From contig DDSR01000321.1 in NCBI GenBank assembly GCA_002343455.1, positions 1-14,396 of the forward strand: a DNA stretch of 14,396 nt, read 5' to 3'. This DNA comes from Deltaproteobacteria bacterium UBA2385 (lineage in GTDB: Bacteria; Myxococcota_A; UBA796; UBA2385). The position numbers were made by a program, and so were the translations under genes. This document shows, piece after piece, positions 7,610 through 14,396 of this stretch. Position 1 is the stretch's first letter. Each line of letters starts with the position of its first letter. The notes below the pieces were generated by a model. The model made no database searches, had not been told where the DNA came from, and worked only from the letters and a program-made list of their open reading frames with translations.

Positions 7610-7632
7610 TGCGGAGCCAACTCCGCAGGAGG
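7610..7632 (+). promoter_or_regulatory. hairpin abutting the rpsE ribosome binding site
   Basis: TGCGGAG (7610-7616) and CTCCGCA (7621-7627) are perfect complements with a CCAA loop. The 3' arm ends at the first base of the strong AGGAGG at 7627-7632 that serves rpsE. The stem sits in the 34-nt rplR-rpsE spacer. It could expose the site in an unstructured end or act as a local processing point. It has no U-tract and is not a terminator. Confidence 0.45.
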
Positions 7633-7636
7633 AATC

Positions 7637-8191
7637 ATGGCCAAAGTGCGTAGCGCTCGAGGCTCCGAGGAAGAGACGTCGTTCATCGAGAAGACCATTG
7701 CCATCAATCGGGTGGCGAAGGTTGTGAAGGGCGGTCGTCGGTTCAACTTCACGGCGATCATCGTCTCGGGCGATGGTCAGGGCCGGGTGGGAGTCGGACA
7801 CGGCAAGGCGGCCGAGGTGCCGGAAGCCGTGCGTAAGGGCACGGAGAAGGCGCGTCGGCGGCAGATCGAGGTGCCCATCGTGGATGGCACGGTTCCTCAC
7901 TACGTCATCGGCGAGTTCGGTGCGGCCAAGGTCGTTCTGCGTCCGGCCAACCCGGGTACCGGTGTCATCGCCTCGGCGAGCGTTCGGTCGATCCTCGACG
8001 CGGCCGGCTACCACAACGTCCTGACCAAGGTGCTCGGCACCAGCAACCCGCACAACGTCGTGCGGGCCGTCATGGACGCTCTGGAGCGCTTGGAGTCGCC
8101 TCAGCAGTACGCACTCCGTACCGGGCGTTCCGTGGAAGACATCATGCGGGACTACAACGTCGGGGCCGCAGCTTGGGGCTCGAGCCACTGA
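7637..8191 (+). CDS. rpsE: 30S ribosomal protein S5
   Basis: A 184-residue protein. The N-terminal double-stranded RNA-binding-like domain shows EKTIAINRVAKVVKGGRRFNF and the loop VSGDGQGRVGVGHGKAAEVPEAV; the C-terminal domain has GAAKVVLRPANPGTGVIASASVR and the GTSNPHNVVRAVMDALERL block. S5 is a fidelity protein near the decoding site and the mRNA entry. AGGAGG at 7627-7632 sets the ATG. A short C-terminal tail ends in AAAWGSSH, slightly longer than E. coli S5. Confidence 0.98.
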   Translation: MAKVRSARGSEEETSFIEKTIAINRVAKVVKGGRRFNFTAIIVSGDGQGRVGVGHGKAAEVPEAVRKGTEKARRRQIEVPIVDGTVPHYVIGEFGAAKVVLRPANPGTGVIASASVRSILDAAGYHNVLTKVLGTSNPHNVVRAVMDALERLESPQQYALRTGRSVEDIMRDYNVGAAAWGSSH

Positions 8192-8206
8192 GCTCAGGGG
8201 GTACAC

Positions 8207-8407
8207 GTGAAGAAGCTCAAGGTTTCGCTGCACCGCAGCACAATCGGCACCACCGATCGCCAGAAGGCGACCGTCAAGGGCCTGGGCCTGCGCAAAGTCG
8301 GGGACGTCCGCGTCCTCGACAACACGCCTGCCATCCGTGGCATGATTCGTCGAGTGCTTCATCTCGTCGACGCCACGGAGATCGACTCCGAACTCGAGTT
8401 GGGCTGA
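8207..8407 (+). CDS. rpmD: 50S ribosomal protein L30
   Basis: A 66-residue protein of the small bacterial L30 type. It has the pattern KVSLHRSTIGTTDRQKATVKGLGLRKVGD followed by VLDNTPAIRGMIRRVLHLV, which is the usual L30 body. The start is GTG with AGGGGG at 8196-8201. L30 lies on the 50S solvent side and is not universal among bacteria; its presence between rpsE and rplO is the canonical order. Confidence 0.97.
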   Translation: MKKLKVSLHRSTIGTTDRQKATVKGLGLRKVGDVRVLDNTPAIRGMIRRVLHLVDATEIDSELELG

Positions 8408-8425
8408 GGCCCAAGGGAAGACGCC

Positions 8426-8872
8426 ATGGCCGATGAACTCAGCAATCTCGCTCCTGCTCCTGGGTCTCGTAAGAGCCGCATGCGCGTAGGCCGTGGTGAG
8501 GGCTCTGGAAAGGGCAAGACCGCGGGCCGCGGCATGAAGGGTCAGCGGGCCAGGAACACGGTTCGTGCGGGCTTCGAAGGCGGTCAGATGCCGCTCCATC
8601 GTCGTCTGCCCAAGCGCGGGTTCACCAACATCTTCGCTCTCGAGTTCAGCGAGGTCCGTCTCGACCGGATCGCTGAGCGCTTTCCGGCCGGCTCAGTTGT
8701 CGACGCGCAGGCCTTGAAGGACAGCGGGTTGGTGAGCAAGGTGGAGAAGAATGGCATCAAGGTGCTCGGGAACGGGGATCTTGGCCACGCACTCACCATT
8801 CGTGCGTCCCGGTTCACCCGTTCCGCTGTCGCCAAGATCGAGGCGGCGGGTGGGAAGGCCGAGACGGTCTGA
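8426..8872 (+). CDS. rplO: 50S ribosomal protein L15
   Basis: A 148-residue protein of normal length. The N-terminus has LSNLAPAPGSRKSRMRVGRGEGSGKGKTAGRG in L15 pattern, then the FEGGQMPLHRRLPKRGF block and a globular C-terminal domain with VDAQALKDSGLV and KVLGNGDLGHALTIRASRFT. L15 binds late in 50S assembly. AAGGGAAG just upstream of the ATG acts as ribosome binding site. It is followed at 12 nt by secY, the usual pairing in bacteria. Confidence 0.98.
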   Translation: MADELSNLAPAPGSRKSRMRVGRGEGSGKGKTAGRGMKGQRARNTVRAGFEGGQMPLHRRLPKRGFTNIFALEFSEVRLDRIAERFPAGSVVDAQALKDSGLVSKVEKNGIKVLGNGDLGHALTIRASRFTRSAVAKIEAAGGKAETV

Positions 8873-8884
8873 GGATCCCCGACC

Positions 8885-10216
<1,332 letters not shown>

Positions 10217-10227
10217 GGAGTCGGGCT

Positions 10228-10887
10228 ATGAATGTGCTTCTCTTCGGTCCGCCGGGCGCGGGCAAGGGCACTCAGGCGGAGGCAATCGTTGCCCGCCTGG
10301 ATGTCCCCCATGTCGCCACGGGCGACATTTTTCGGCGGCACCTGAAGGAGCAGACCGAGCTCGGTCGGCTGGCCAAGGGCTACATGGACAAGGGCGAGCT
10401 CGTCCCGGACCAGGTGGTGTGCGCCCTCGTCACGGATCGCCTCGCGCAGCCCGACGCCTCGAAGGGGGTGTTGCTGGACGGCTTCCCACGGACCGTGAGC
10501 CAGGGGGAGATCCTGCTGGATTGGTTCTCGAAGCATGGTCGCGCCGTGGATCTCGTCCTCAGCCTGGAGGTCGCGCCCGAGCTCCTCGTCGCTCGGCTCA
10601 GCGGTCGTCGGACCTGTCGTTCCTGCGGCCGCAGCTACCATGTCGAGACGAGTCCGCCTCGCGTGGAAGGGGTCTGCGACTCCTGCGGCGGTGAGGTCGT
10701 GCAGCGGGACGACGACCGTGAAGAGACGGTCCGCTCGAGGCTGGAGACCTACCTCCGCGAGACCGCGGCGGTGTTGCCCTTCCTCTCCGAGCGTTGCCCC
10801 GTGGTGCGGCTCGATGGCAGCCAGAGCATCGCCTCCGTGGGGGCTCAGGTGGCCGCCGCGATCGAGCAGGCTCAATCCGCTCCTTGA
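10228..10887 (+). CDS. adk: adenylate kinase, long zinc-LID form
   Basis: A 219-residue cytosolic enzyme that converts AMP plus ATP to two ADP. The P-loop GPPGAGKGT is at residues 7-15, TGD at 31-33, the AMP-site DGFPRT at 84-89, and the LID domain at about 124-160. The LID has Cys130, Cys133, Cys150 and Cys153, a four-cysteine zinc site. The ATG at 10228 is preferred over upstream in-frame codons because it matches the family N-terminus and has GAGGAG at 10215-10220. Position after secY is canonical; map and infA, which often follow, are missing. Confidence 0.98.
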   Translation: MNVLLFGPPGAGKGTQAEAIVARLDVPHVATGDIFRRHLKEQTELGRLAKGYMDKGELVPDQVVCALVTDRLAQPDASKGVLLDGFPRTVSQGEILLDWFSKHGRAVDLVLSLEVAPELLVARLSGRRTCRSCGRSYHVETSPPRVEGVCDSCGGEVVQRDDDREETVRSRLETYLRETAAVLPFLSERCPVVRLDGSQSIASVGAQVAAAIEQAQSAP

Positions 10888-11006
10888 CGGGAGGGCCAGA
10901 CCTGCGTAGGTGGGCCCGTCAGTCTGAGGGGCGTAGTGCGCTCCTCATCGGGGATTGTCCCCAAACGAAACCGATGAACCGGCCAGCGGCCGGCGAGGTG
11001 ATCGAG
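10888..11006 (+). promoter_or_regulatory. 119-nt non-coding adk-rpmJ spacer with three inverted repeats
   Basis: This is the slot where map and infA lie in many bacteria; no coding sequence for either is seen. Three stems occur in a row. The first is GGGCC 10893-10897 with GGCCC 10913-10917, plus an inner ACCT/AGGT pair. The second is GGGGA 10950-10954 with TCCCC 10958-10962. The third is CCGGCC 10979-10984 with GGCCGG 10988-10993, directly before GAGG at 10994-10997, the probable rpmJ ribosome binding site. A TTGACG at 10884-10889 resembles a -35 box but has no good -10 partner. A leader role for rpmJ and the alpha genes is possible. Confidence 0.45.
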
Positions 11007-11120
11007 ATGAAAGTCAAGGCTTCCGTTGGGAAGATCTGCGAAAAGTGCAGAGTGGTGCGCCGAAAGGGAATCGTGCGGATCATCTGCGAAGACCCGAAGC
11101 ACAAGCAGCGGCAGGGGTAG
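11007..11120 (+). CDS. rpmJ: 50S ribosomal protein L36, zinc-binding type
   Basis: A 37-residue protein, the exact L36 length. Zinc ligands Cys11, Cys14, Cys27 and His32 are all present, so this is the C+ form. The pattern [14 protein letters not shown], a [10 protein letters not shown] block and the KHKQRQG end are family-typical. The open frame extends upstream, but only the part from ATG 11007 resembles L36, and the non-coding spacer precedes it. It is followed after 3 nt by rpsM, so L36 and S13 should be co-translated. Confidence 0.97.
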   Translation: MKVKASVGKICEKCRVVRRKGIVRIICEDPKHKQRQG

Positions 11121-11123
11121 AAC

Positions 11124-11489
11124 ATGGCTCGTATCGAAGGCGTAGACCTTCCGCGTGGCAAGCGGGTCGACATCGCTCTCACCTACATCTACGGGATCGG
11201 CCGCGCTCTGGCGCTCAAGATCCTCAAGGATGCGACGGTTGAGCCCCACATCCGCACCCAGGACCTCTCTGAGGTTGAGGTGGCGGCCATTCGGGAAGTG
11301 ATCCAGAAGTCCTGCAAGGTGGAAGGAGAGCTCCGCAAGGATGTGGCAATGAACATCAAGCGGCTCATCGACATCAACTCGTACCGGGGTCTCCGGCACA
11401 AGCGAGGCCTGCCCGTCCGCGGTCAGCGCACCCATACCAACGCTCGGACTCGTAAGGGTCCGCGCCGCGCCATCAGCCGTCGGAAGTAG
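11124..11489 (+). CDS. rpsM: 30S ribosomal protein S13
   Basis: A 121-residue protein of usual length. It opens [20 protein letters not shown], has the [14 protein letters not shown] helix-turn and the C-terminal [20 protein letters not shown] followed by NARTRKGP basic tail that reaches the P site. S13 sits at the top of the 30S head, bridging to L5 and contacting P-site tRNA. AGGGG at 11113-11117, inside rpmJ, is the ribosome binding site. It is the first gene of the alpha operon. Confidence 0.99.
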   Translation: MARIEGVDLPRGKRVDIALTYIYGIGRALALKILKDATVEPHIRTQDLSEVEVAAIREVIQKSCKVEGELRKDVAMNIKRLIDINSYRGLRHKRGLPVRGQRTHTNARTRKGPRRAISRRK

Positions 11490-11504
11490 GGAGGAATCGC
11501 AATC

Positions 11505-11891
11505 ATGGCAAGTGCACGTCGGGCTCCCCGAAAAGTCAAGAAGAACGTTCCGACTGGTGTCGTTCACATCCAGGCAACCTTCAACAACACCATCGTCACG
11601 ATCACGGATCCGGTGGGCAACACCGTGGCCTGGTCCAGCGCCGGCGTGAAGGGCTTCAAGGGGTCGCGCAAGTCGACTCCCTTCGCGGCCCAGCTCGTGG
11701 CCGAGGACGCGGTCCGCAAGGCGATGGAGAACGGCATGAAGGCCGCTGGGGTCTTCGTGAAGGGCCCAGGTACCGGCCGTGAGTCGGCTCTCCGGGCCAT
11801 CGCGAACTGCGGTCTGAAGATCACGCACATCCGTGACGTGACGCCGATCGCTCACAACGGCTGCCGCCCTCCCAAGAAGCGCCGCGTTTAG
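11505..11891 (+). CDS. rpsK: 30S ribosomal protein S11
   Basis: A 128-residue protein of normal size. Family blocks are [57 protein letters not shown] and the invariant end [19 protein letters not shown]11 lies on the 30S platform near the Shine-Dalgarno helix. GGGAGG at 11489-11494 provides the ribosome binding site. The next gene should be rpsD (S4), but a non-coding gap and then rpoA follow. Confidence 0.99.
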   Translation: MASARRAPRKVKKNVPTGVVHIQATFNNTIVTITDPVGNTVAWSSAGVKGFKGSRKSTPFAAQLVAEDAVRKAMENGMKAAGVFVKGPGTGRESALRAIANCGLKITHIRDVTPIAHNGCRPPKKRRV

Positions 11892-12029
11892 TGGTGGGGC
11901 TGCGTCGCTTCGGCGGCGTGGTCGGACAGCTCAGGCTCTCGCCCGGTCCACCTGGACCGGGCGTCCTTCAGTCCCTTTTGAGCGTAGAACCGATTGGCCT
12001 GGTCGGCAGAAGCTCGAGACGGAGAGATC
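11892..12029 (+). promoter_or_regulatory. 138-nt rpsK-rpoA spacer with two stable hairpins in the usual rpsD slot
   Basis: No S4 coding sequence or remnant is seen. Hairpin 1: GCGTCGC 11902-11908 and GCGGCGT 11913-11919 close a TTCG tetraloop with a C-G closing pair, a very stable fold, with two G-U pairs. Hairpin 2: CGCCCGGTCC 11940-11949 and GGACCGGGCG 11954-11963, a perfect 10-bp stem with a 4-nt loop. About 11 nt later comes CTTTTG at 11974-11979, a poor U-tract. This could be a partial terminator or attenuator, or an RNA processing site, that sets rpoA-rplQ levels apart from the genes upstream. No clear promoter was found. Confidence 0.5.
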
Positions 12030-13037
12030 ATGGAAGAAGCATCGACCAACAACTGGCGGGGTGTCATTCGGCCCCGTACGCTGGAGAAGAGCATCAAGGA
12101 CGGCGGGACCTACGGCAAGTTCGTAGTTCGGCCCCTCGAGCGCGGCTTCGGCATCACCCTGGGCAATGCCCTCCGCCGGATCCTGCTCAGCAGCCTCCAG
12201 GGGGCAGCGATCACCTCGGTGAAGCTGGAGGGGGTGCTTCATGAGTTCTCGTCCATTCCCGGCGTGACCGAGGATGTGACCGAGGTGATCCTGAACCTCA
12301 AGGGCGTTCGCATCCGCACCAGCGCCAGCGACGTGCTGGTCGGTCGGATCGACAAGAAGGGCGCCCCCGGCCAGAGCGTCGTCGTCACGGCGGGCGACAT
12401 CCGCTTCCAGGGTGAGGCCGAGGTGCTCAACCCCAACCACGTGGTCGCCACGCTGACCGAGAGCGGCCGCTTCATCGCGGACCTGACGGTCTCCCTGGGC
12501 AAGGGCTACGTCCCCGGCTCGCTGGCTCAGAGCCTGGAGCTGCCGATCGGCACCATCCCGATCGACGCCCTGCACTCTCCCGTGAAGAAGGTGAAGTACA
12601 CCGTGACCAACGCCCGCGTCGGGCAGCGCACGGACTTCGACCGGCTCACGCTCGAGGTCTGGACCGACGGCAGCGTTCGCCCCGAAGATGCGGTGGCTTA
12701 TGCCGCCAAGATCATCAAGGAGCAGGTCCAGGTCTTCATCAACTTCACCGAGGAGTCGGAGGCCGAAGGGACCTCGGACTTCAAGGCGGAAGAAGACTGG
12801 AACGACTCGCTGTTCAAGCGCGTGGACGAGCTGGAGCTCTCGGTTCGCTCGGCGAACTGCCTCCAGAACGCCGGCATCGAGTTCATCTGGCAGCTCGTCG
12901 AGAAGAGCGAGGCCGAGATGCTCAAGACCAAGAACTTCGGGCGGAAGTCGCTCAACGAGATCAAGGAGATCCTGGTGGATCTCGGTCTCACGCTCGGCAT
13001 GAAGCTCCCCAACTTCCCCAAGAACCGCTCGAAGTAG
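12030..13037 (+). CDS. rpoA: DNA-directed RNA polymerase subunit alpha
   Basis: A 335-residue alpha subunit. The N-terminal dimerisation domain (about 1-240) carries the [20 protein letters not shown] motif at 36-55. A flexible acidic linker at about 240-258 leads to the C-terminal DNA-binding domain at about 260-330. In that domain Arg273, Asn276 and Cys277 and the GRKSLNE turn at 304-310 match residues that contact UP elements in E. coli; Gln279 replaces Lys271. ATG 12030 is chosen over an in-frame TTG at 11994 because the family N-terminus starts here and CGGAG lies 5 nt upstream. Confidence 0.98.
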   Translation: MEEASTNNWRGVIRPRTLEKSIKDGGTYGKFVVRPLERGFGITLGNALRRILLSSLQGAAITSVKLEGVLHEFSSIPGVTEDVTEVILNLKGVRIRTSASDVLVGRIDKKGAPGQSVVVTAGDIRFQGEAEVLNPNHVVATLTESGRFIADLTVSLGKGYVPGSLAQSLELPIGTIPIDALHSPVKKVKYTVTNARVGQRTDFDRLTLEVWTDGSVRPEDAVAYAAKIIKEQVQVFINFTEESEAEGTSDFKAEEDWNDSLFKRVDELELSVRSANCLQNAGIEFIWQLVEKSEAEMLKTKNFGRKSLNEIKEILVDLGLTLGMKLPNFPKNRSK

Positions 13038-13070
13038 GCATCCGCCTGCTCGACAAGAAAGGAGGCCGCC

Positions 13071-13547
13071 ATGCGGCACCTCAAGACTGGCCGAAAGCTC
13101 GGGCGCAACAGCTCGCACCGCACTGCCCTGTACCGGAACATGGTCACGGCGCTCATGGTTCATGGGCGTATCCGCACCACGGAGCCGAAAGCCAAGGAGC
13201 TGCGGCGCTTTGCTGAGCAGGTGATCACCCTCGGGAAGAAGGGCGGCACTGCCAGCTCTCTCGAGGGCCTCTCCGATGCTGAGCTCGTCAAGGCCCGGGC
13301 CGCTCGGGTCCACAAGATCCGTCAGGCTCGGAAGATGGTGCTGGACCAGGGCGCGCTCGCCAAGGTCTTCGGTGAGTACGCTGAGCGGTTCAAGGACCGT
13401 CCGGGCGGCTACACCCGGATCTACAAGGTCGGCTACCGCAACGGCGACAACGCTCCGATGGTCATCATCGAGCTCGTCGACCAGCCTGGCCCGGTCACCG
13501 AGGCGGGTCCGCTCGCCGATGAGGCCGTCGACTCGGCTGACGAGTAG
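13071..13547 (+). CDS. rplQ: 50S ribosomal protein L17 with acidic tail
   Basis: A 158-residue protein. Core L17 blocks are [20 protein letters not shown], the [19 protein letters not shown] region and [20 protein letters not shown]. The core ends near residue 137; the last 20 or so residues are an acidic Pro/Glu/Asp tail. E. coli L17 has 127 residues, so part of the excess is an insertion in the middle (about 55-90) and part is the tail. L17 lies near the tunnel exit. A strong AAGGAGG at 13059-13065 precedes the ATG by 5 nt. It is the last gene of the alpha operon. Confidence 0.97.
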   Translation: MRHLKTGRKLGRNSSHRTALYRNMVTALMVHGRIRTTEPKAKELRRFAEQVITLGKKGGTASSLEGLSDAELVKARAARVHKIRQARKMVLDQGALAKVFGEYAERFKDRPGGYTRIYKVGYRNGDNAPMVIIELVDQPGPVTEAGPLADEAVDSADE

Positions 13548-13566
13548 CGGTCGTTCTGACCGGGGA

Positions 13567-13591
13567 ACGGAGGGTGGCAACCACCCTCCGT
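13567..13591 (+). terminator. hairpin after rplQ, terminator-like but without U-tract
   Basis: ACGGAGGGTGG (13567-13577) and CCACCCTCCGT (13581-13591) form a perfect 11-bp stem with a CAA loop, 20 nt after the rplQ stop. The following bases are GC-rich with no run of T, so it does not fit a classic intrinsic terminator. It may be a weak or Rho-assisted terminator or a 3'-end stabilising hairpin, leaving room for read-through into the Fur-family gene. Confidence 0.55.
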
Positions 13592-13639
13592 CGCGGCGTG
13601 GTGGAGCGGCGCGCCTGTGGTTTCGGGTTAGAGGCTTGA

Positions 13640-14122
13640 ATGGCTGATCGGGTCCAATTGGAGCAGAAGCTCCTCGAGTTCATGCGCTCGAAGGGTCTCA
13701 AGCAGACCCAGCAGCGCCAGGTGCTGTTCGACTGCTTCGTGACCTCCGAGGGTCATCTGGCGATTGAGGACCTCCTGGCTCGAGCTCAGCCCGAGCTCCC
13801 GGGCATCGGCTACGCCACGGTCTACCGCACCCTGAAGCTCTTCACCGAGGCGGGAATCGCCCACGAGCGCCGCTTTCAGGACGGCTTCTCGCGGTACGAA
13901 CCTGCCGAGCAGGGTGAGCATCACGATCACCTGATCTGCAAGCTCTGCGGGCATATCTTCGAGTTCGAAGACGACGTGGTCGAGCGGCGGCAGGCCGAGG
14001 TGGCCGCGGCCCACGGCATGAAGGTGGTGGCGCACCGCCACGACATCTACGGCGAGTGCATCCAGCCGACGGAGTGCACCTGGTGGCAGGCCCAGGCTCA
14101 GGCCCAGGCCCAGGCCAGGTAG
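13640..14122 (+). CDS. Fur family transcriptional regulator
   Basis: A 160-residue metal-responsive DNA-binding protein. The winged-helix domain (about 1-85) includes KQTQQRQVLFDCF, HLAIEDLL and the recognition region GIGYATVYRTLKLFTEAGIA at 55-74. The dimerisation domain has the HHDHLICKLCG motif: His94, His95, Asp96, His97 and the CxxC pair Cys100/Cys103. A second pair, Cys140 and Cys146, gives CX5C, likely completing a structural zinc site. The protein ends in an AQAQAQAQAR tail. It looks closer to Fur than to Zur or PerR, but the sensed metal is not provable here. AGAGG at 13630-13634 serves the ATG. It follows rplQ on the same strand. Confidence 0.93.
   Translation: MADRVQLEQKLLEFMRSKGLKQTQQRQVLFDCFVTSEGHLAIEDLLARAQPELPGIGYATVYRTLKLFTEAGIAHERRFQDGFSRYEPAEQGEHHDHLICKLCGHIFEFEDDVVERRQAEVAAAHGMKVVAHRHDIYGECIQPTECTWWQAQAQAQAQAR
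14087..14116 (+). repeat. five tandem 6-bp CAGGCC units at the end of the Fur-family gene
   Basis: CAG GCC is repeated five times in frame (the second unit is CAGGCT), coding Gln-Ala repeats as the last residues before AGG and the TAG stop. Such a 6-bp tandem array can gain or lose units by slippage without breaking the frame, changing only tail length. Confidence 0.8.
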
Positions 14123-14128
14123 TCCGGG

Positions 14129-14144
14129 GCGCTCGGCGGAGCGC
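14129..14144 (+). other. stem-loop directly after the Fur-family stop
   Basis: GCGCTC (14129-14134) pairs with GAGCGC (14139-14144) around a GGCG loop, 6 nt after the stop codon. No T run follows; it is distinct from the stronger terminator 10 nt downstream and may stabilise the 3' end. Confidence 0.35.
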
Positions 14145-14154
14145 TCGGGCGCCG

Positions 14155-14197
14155 AAACGAGAAGAGGGCTGGGGTTGAACCCAGCCCTCTTTCGTTT
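14155..14197. terminator. strong bidirectional intrinsic terminator
   Basis: AAGAGGGCTGGG (14162-14173) and CCCAGCCCTCTT (14180-14191) form a perfect 12-bp stem with a GTTGAA loop. The outer bases AAACGA (14155-14160) and TCGTTT (14192-14197) extend it after one bulged G. On the + strand the stem is followed by TTTCGTTT, and on the minus strand by a similar T-rich run, so it can stop both the Fur-family transcript and the converging tRNA-Leu transcript. Confidence 0.85.
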
Positions 14198-14201
14198 GAG
14201 G

Positions 14202-14288
14202 TGGTGCGTGGAGGGGGAATCGAACCCCCAAGGCCTCGCGGCCACTAGGCCCTCAACCTAGCGCGTCTACCAATTCCGCCATCCACGC
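14202..14288 (-). tRNA. tRNA-Leu, anticodon GAG, with encoded CCA
   Basis: Read on the minus strand this folds as a class II tRNA: a 7-bp acceptor stem GCGTGGA/TCCACGC, D-arm with GGAATTGGTAGAC, anticodon stem CTAGG/CCTAG with loop TTGAGGG (anticodon GAG, reading CUC and CUU), a long variable arm GGCC-GCGA-GGCC, and T-stem GGGGG/CCCCC with TTCGATT loop. The discriminator A and CCA end are encoded. The long variable arm and anticodon both agree with leucine. It converges on the Fur-family gene across a shared terminator. Confidence 0.97.
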
Positions 14289-14299
14289 GTTTCCTGAGG

Positions 14300-14326
14300 C
14301 TTATTCGGGGCCGTCGGCCTCGTCAA
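14300..14326 (-). promoter_or_regulatory. possible sigma-70-like promoter for tRNA-Leu
   Basis: On the minus strand TTGACG (plus 14321-14326) matches five of six -35 consensus bases and AATAAG (plus 14300-14305) matches four of six -10 bases, with a 15-nt spacer, shorter than the ideal 17. The tRNA 5' end follows 11 nt after the -10-like box, leaving a short leader. It sits just after the stop codon of the upstream minus-strand gene; co-transcription with that gene is the alternative. Confidence 0.35.
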
Positions 14327-14327
14327 G

Positions 14328-14396
14328 TCACTGCTCGACGGGCTCACCCTGGGCCGGCTCGGCGGGAAGCACCGTCGCCGGGGGCTCGCTCGGGGC
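14328..14396 (-). CDS. C-terminal end of an unidentified protein, possibly SecG (partial)
   Basis: The minus strand is open from the window edge to a TGA at 14328-14330, giving 22 residues rich in Pro, Ala and Glu that end APAQGEPVEQ-like (last residues PAQGEPVEQ). No domain is visible. SecG subunits of related bacteria often end in such low-complexity tails, and secG lies beside tRNA-Leu(GAG) in E. coli, so secG is a reasonable guess. With so few residues it could equally be another gene or a chance open stretch. Confidence 0.4.
   Translation of the reverse strand, partial: APSEPPATVLPAEPAQGEPVEQ

Noticed and set aside
10794..11120. A long N-terminal extension of L36 reading through from adk
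   Set aside because: The upstream part overlaps adk in another frame and has no L36-like sequence; L36 is normally 37-38 residues, which fits ATG 11007.
11978..12006. A promoter before rpoA starting with TTGAGC
   Set aside because: The -35-like box has no acceptable -10 box at 16-18 nt spacing.
11892..12029. A decayed rpsD pseudogene in the rpsK-rpoA spacer
   Set aside because: The stretch is only 138 nt and none of its frames resembles S4; it contains hairpins instead.
11931..13580. 549-codon open frame on the minus strand over rpoA and rplQ
   Set aside because: It is antisense to two unmistakable genes. Long antisense open frames are expected in GC-rich coding DNA, and its translation shows no recognised domain.
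13608..13615. GGCGCGCC palindrome before the Fur-family gene as an operator
   Set aside because: It is GC-only and unlike the AT-rich Fur box; such palindromes are frequent in GC-rich DNA.

Overview
This window is one long ribosomal-protein gene cluster: the merged S10, spc and alpha operons, all on the + strand. It is closed by a Fur-family regulator gene and a two-way terminator, followed by a minus-strand tRNA-Leu. The DNA is GC-rich and the genes are tightly packed. The N-terminus of RpoA (a MEEAxxxNWRxxIRPR-like start in place of the E. coli type) and the order tuf-rpsJ suggest a deltaproteobacterium in the old broad sense, most likely Myxococcota or a relative. That placement is inferred from recall of family sequences, not from a search.

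Layout: 1-24 holds the last codons of an upstream gene that reads like the end of tuf (EF-Tu). 88-4692 holds the S10 operon: rpsJ, rplD, rplW, rplB, rpsS, rplV, rpsC, rplP, rpmC, rpsQ. 4748-11120 holds the spc operon: rplN, rplX, rplE, a zinc-type rpsN, rpsH, rplF, rplR, rpsE, rpmD, rplO, secY, adk, rpmJ. 11124-13547 holds the alpha operon: rpsM, rpsK, rpoA, rplQ. A hairpin without a U-tract follows rplQ, then a Fur-family gene at 13640-14122, then a strong bidirectional terminator. On the minus strand lie tRNA-Leu(GAG) with encoded CCA and the last 22 codons of a Pro/Ala/Glu-rich protein, possibly secG, since secG next to tRNA-Leu(GAG) is a known arrangement in E. coli.

The genes work together: ribosomal proteins of both subunits, the SecY channel for nascent membrane proteins, adenylate kinase for nucleotide balance, and the RNA polymerase alpha subunit, so translation, export and transcription components are made in step. 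The most unusual point is what is absent. Three canonical slots are empty: rplC (L3) between rpsJ and rplD, map and infA between adk and rpmJ, and rpsD (S4) between rpsK and rpoA. The last two slots hold non-coding DNA of 119 and 138 nt with clear inverted repeats. L29 carries a C-terminal extension of about 45 residues and is followed by another 138-nt non-coding gap. No mobile element, CRISPR array or obviously new enzyme system is visible. This is a core housekeeping region with local rearrangement.
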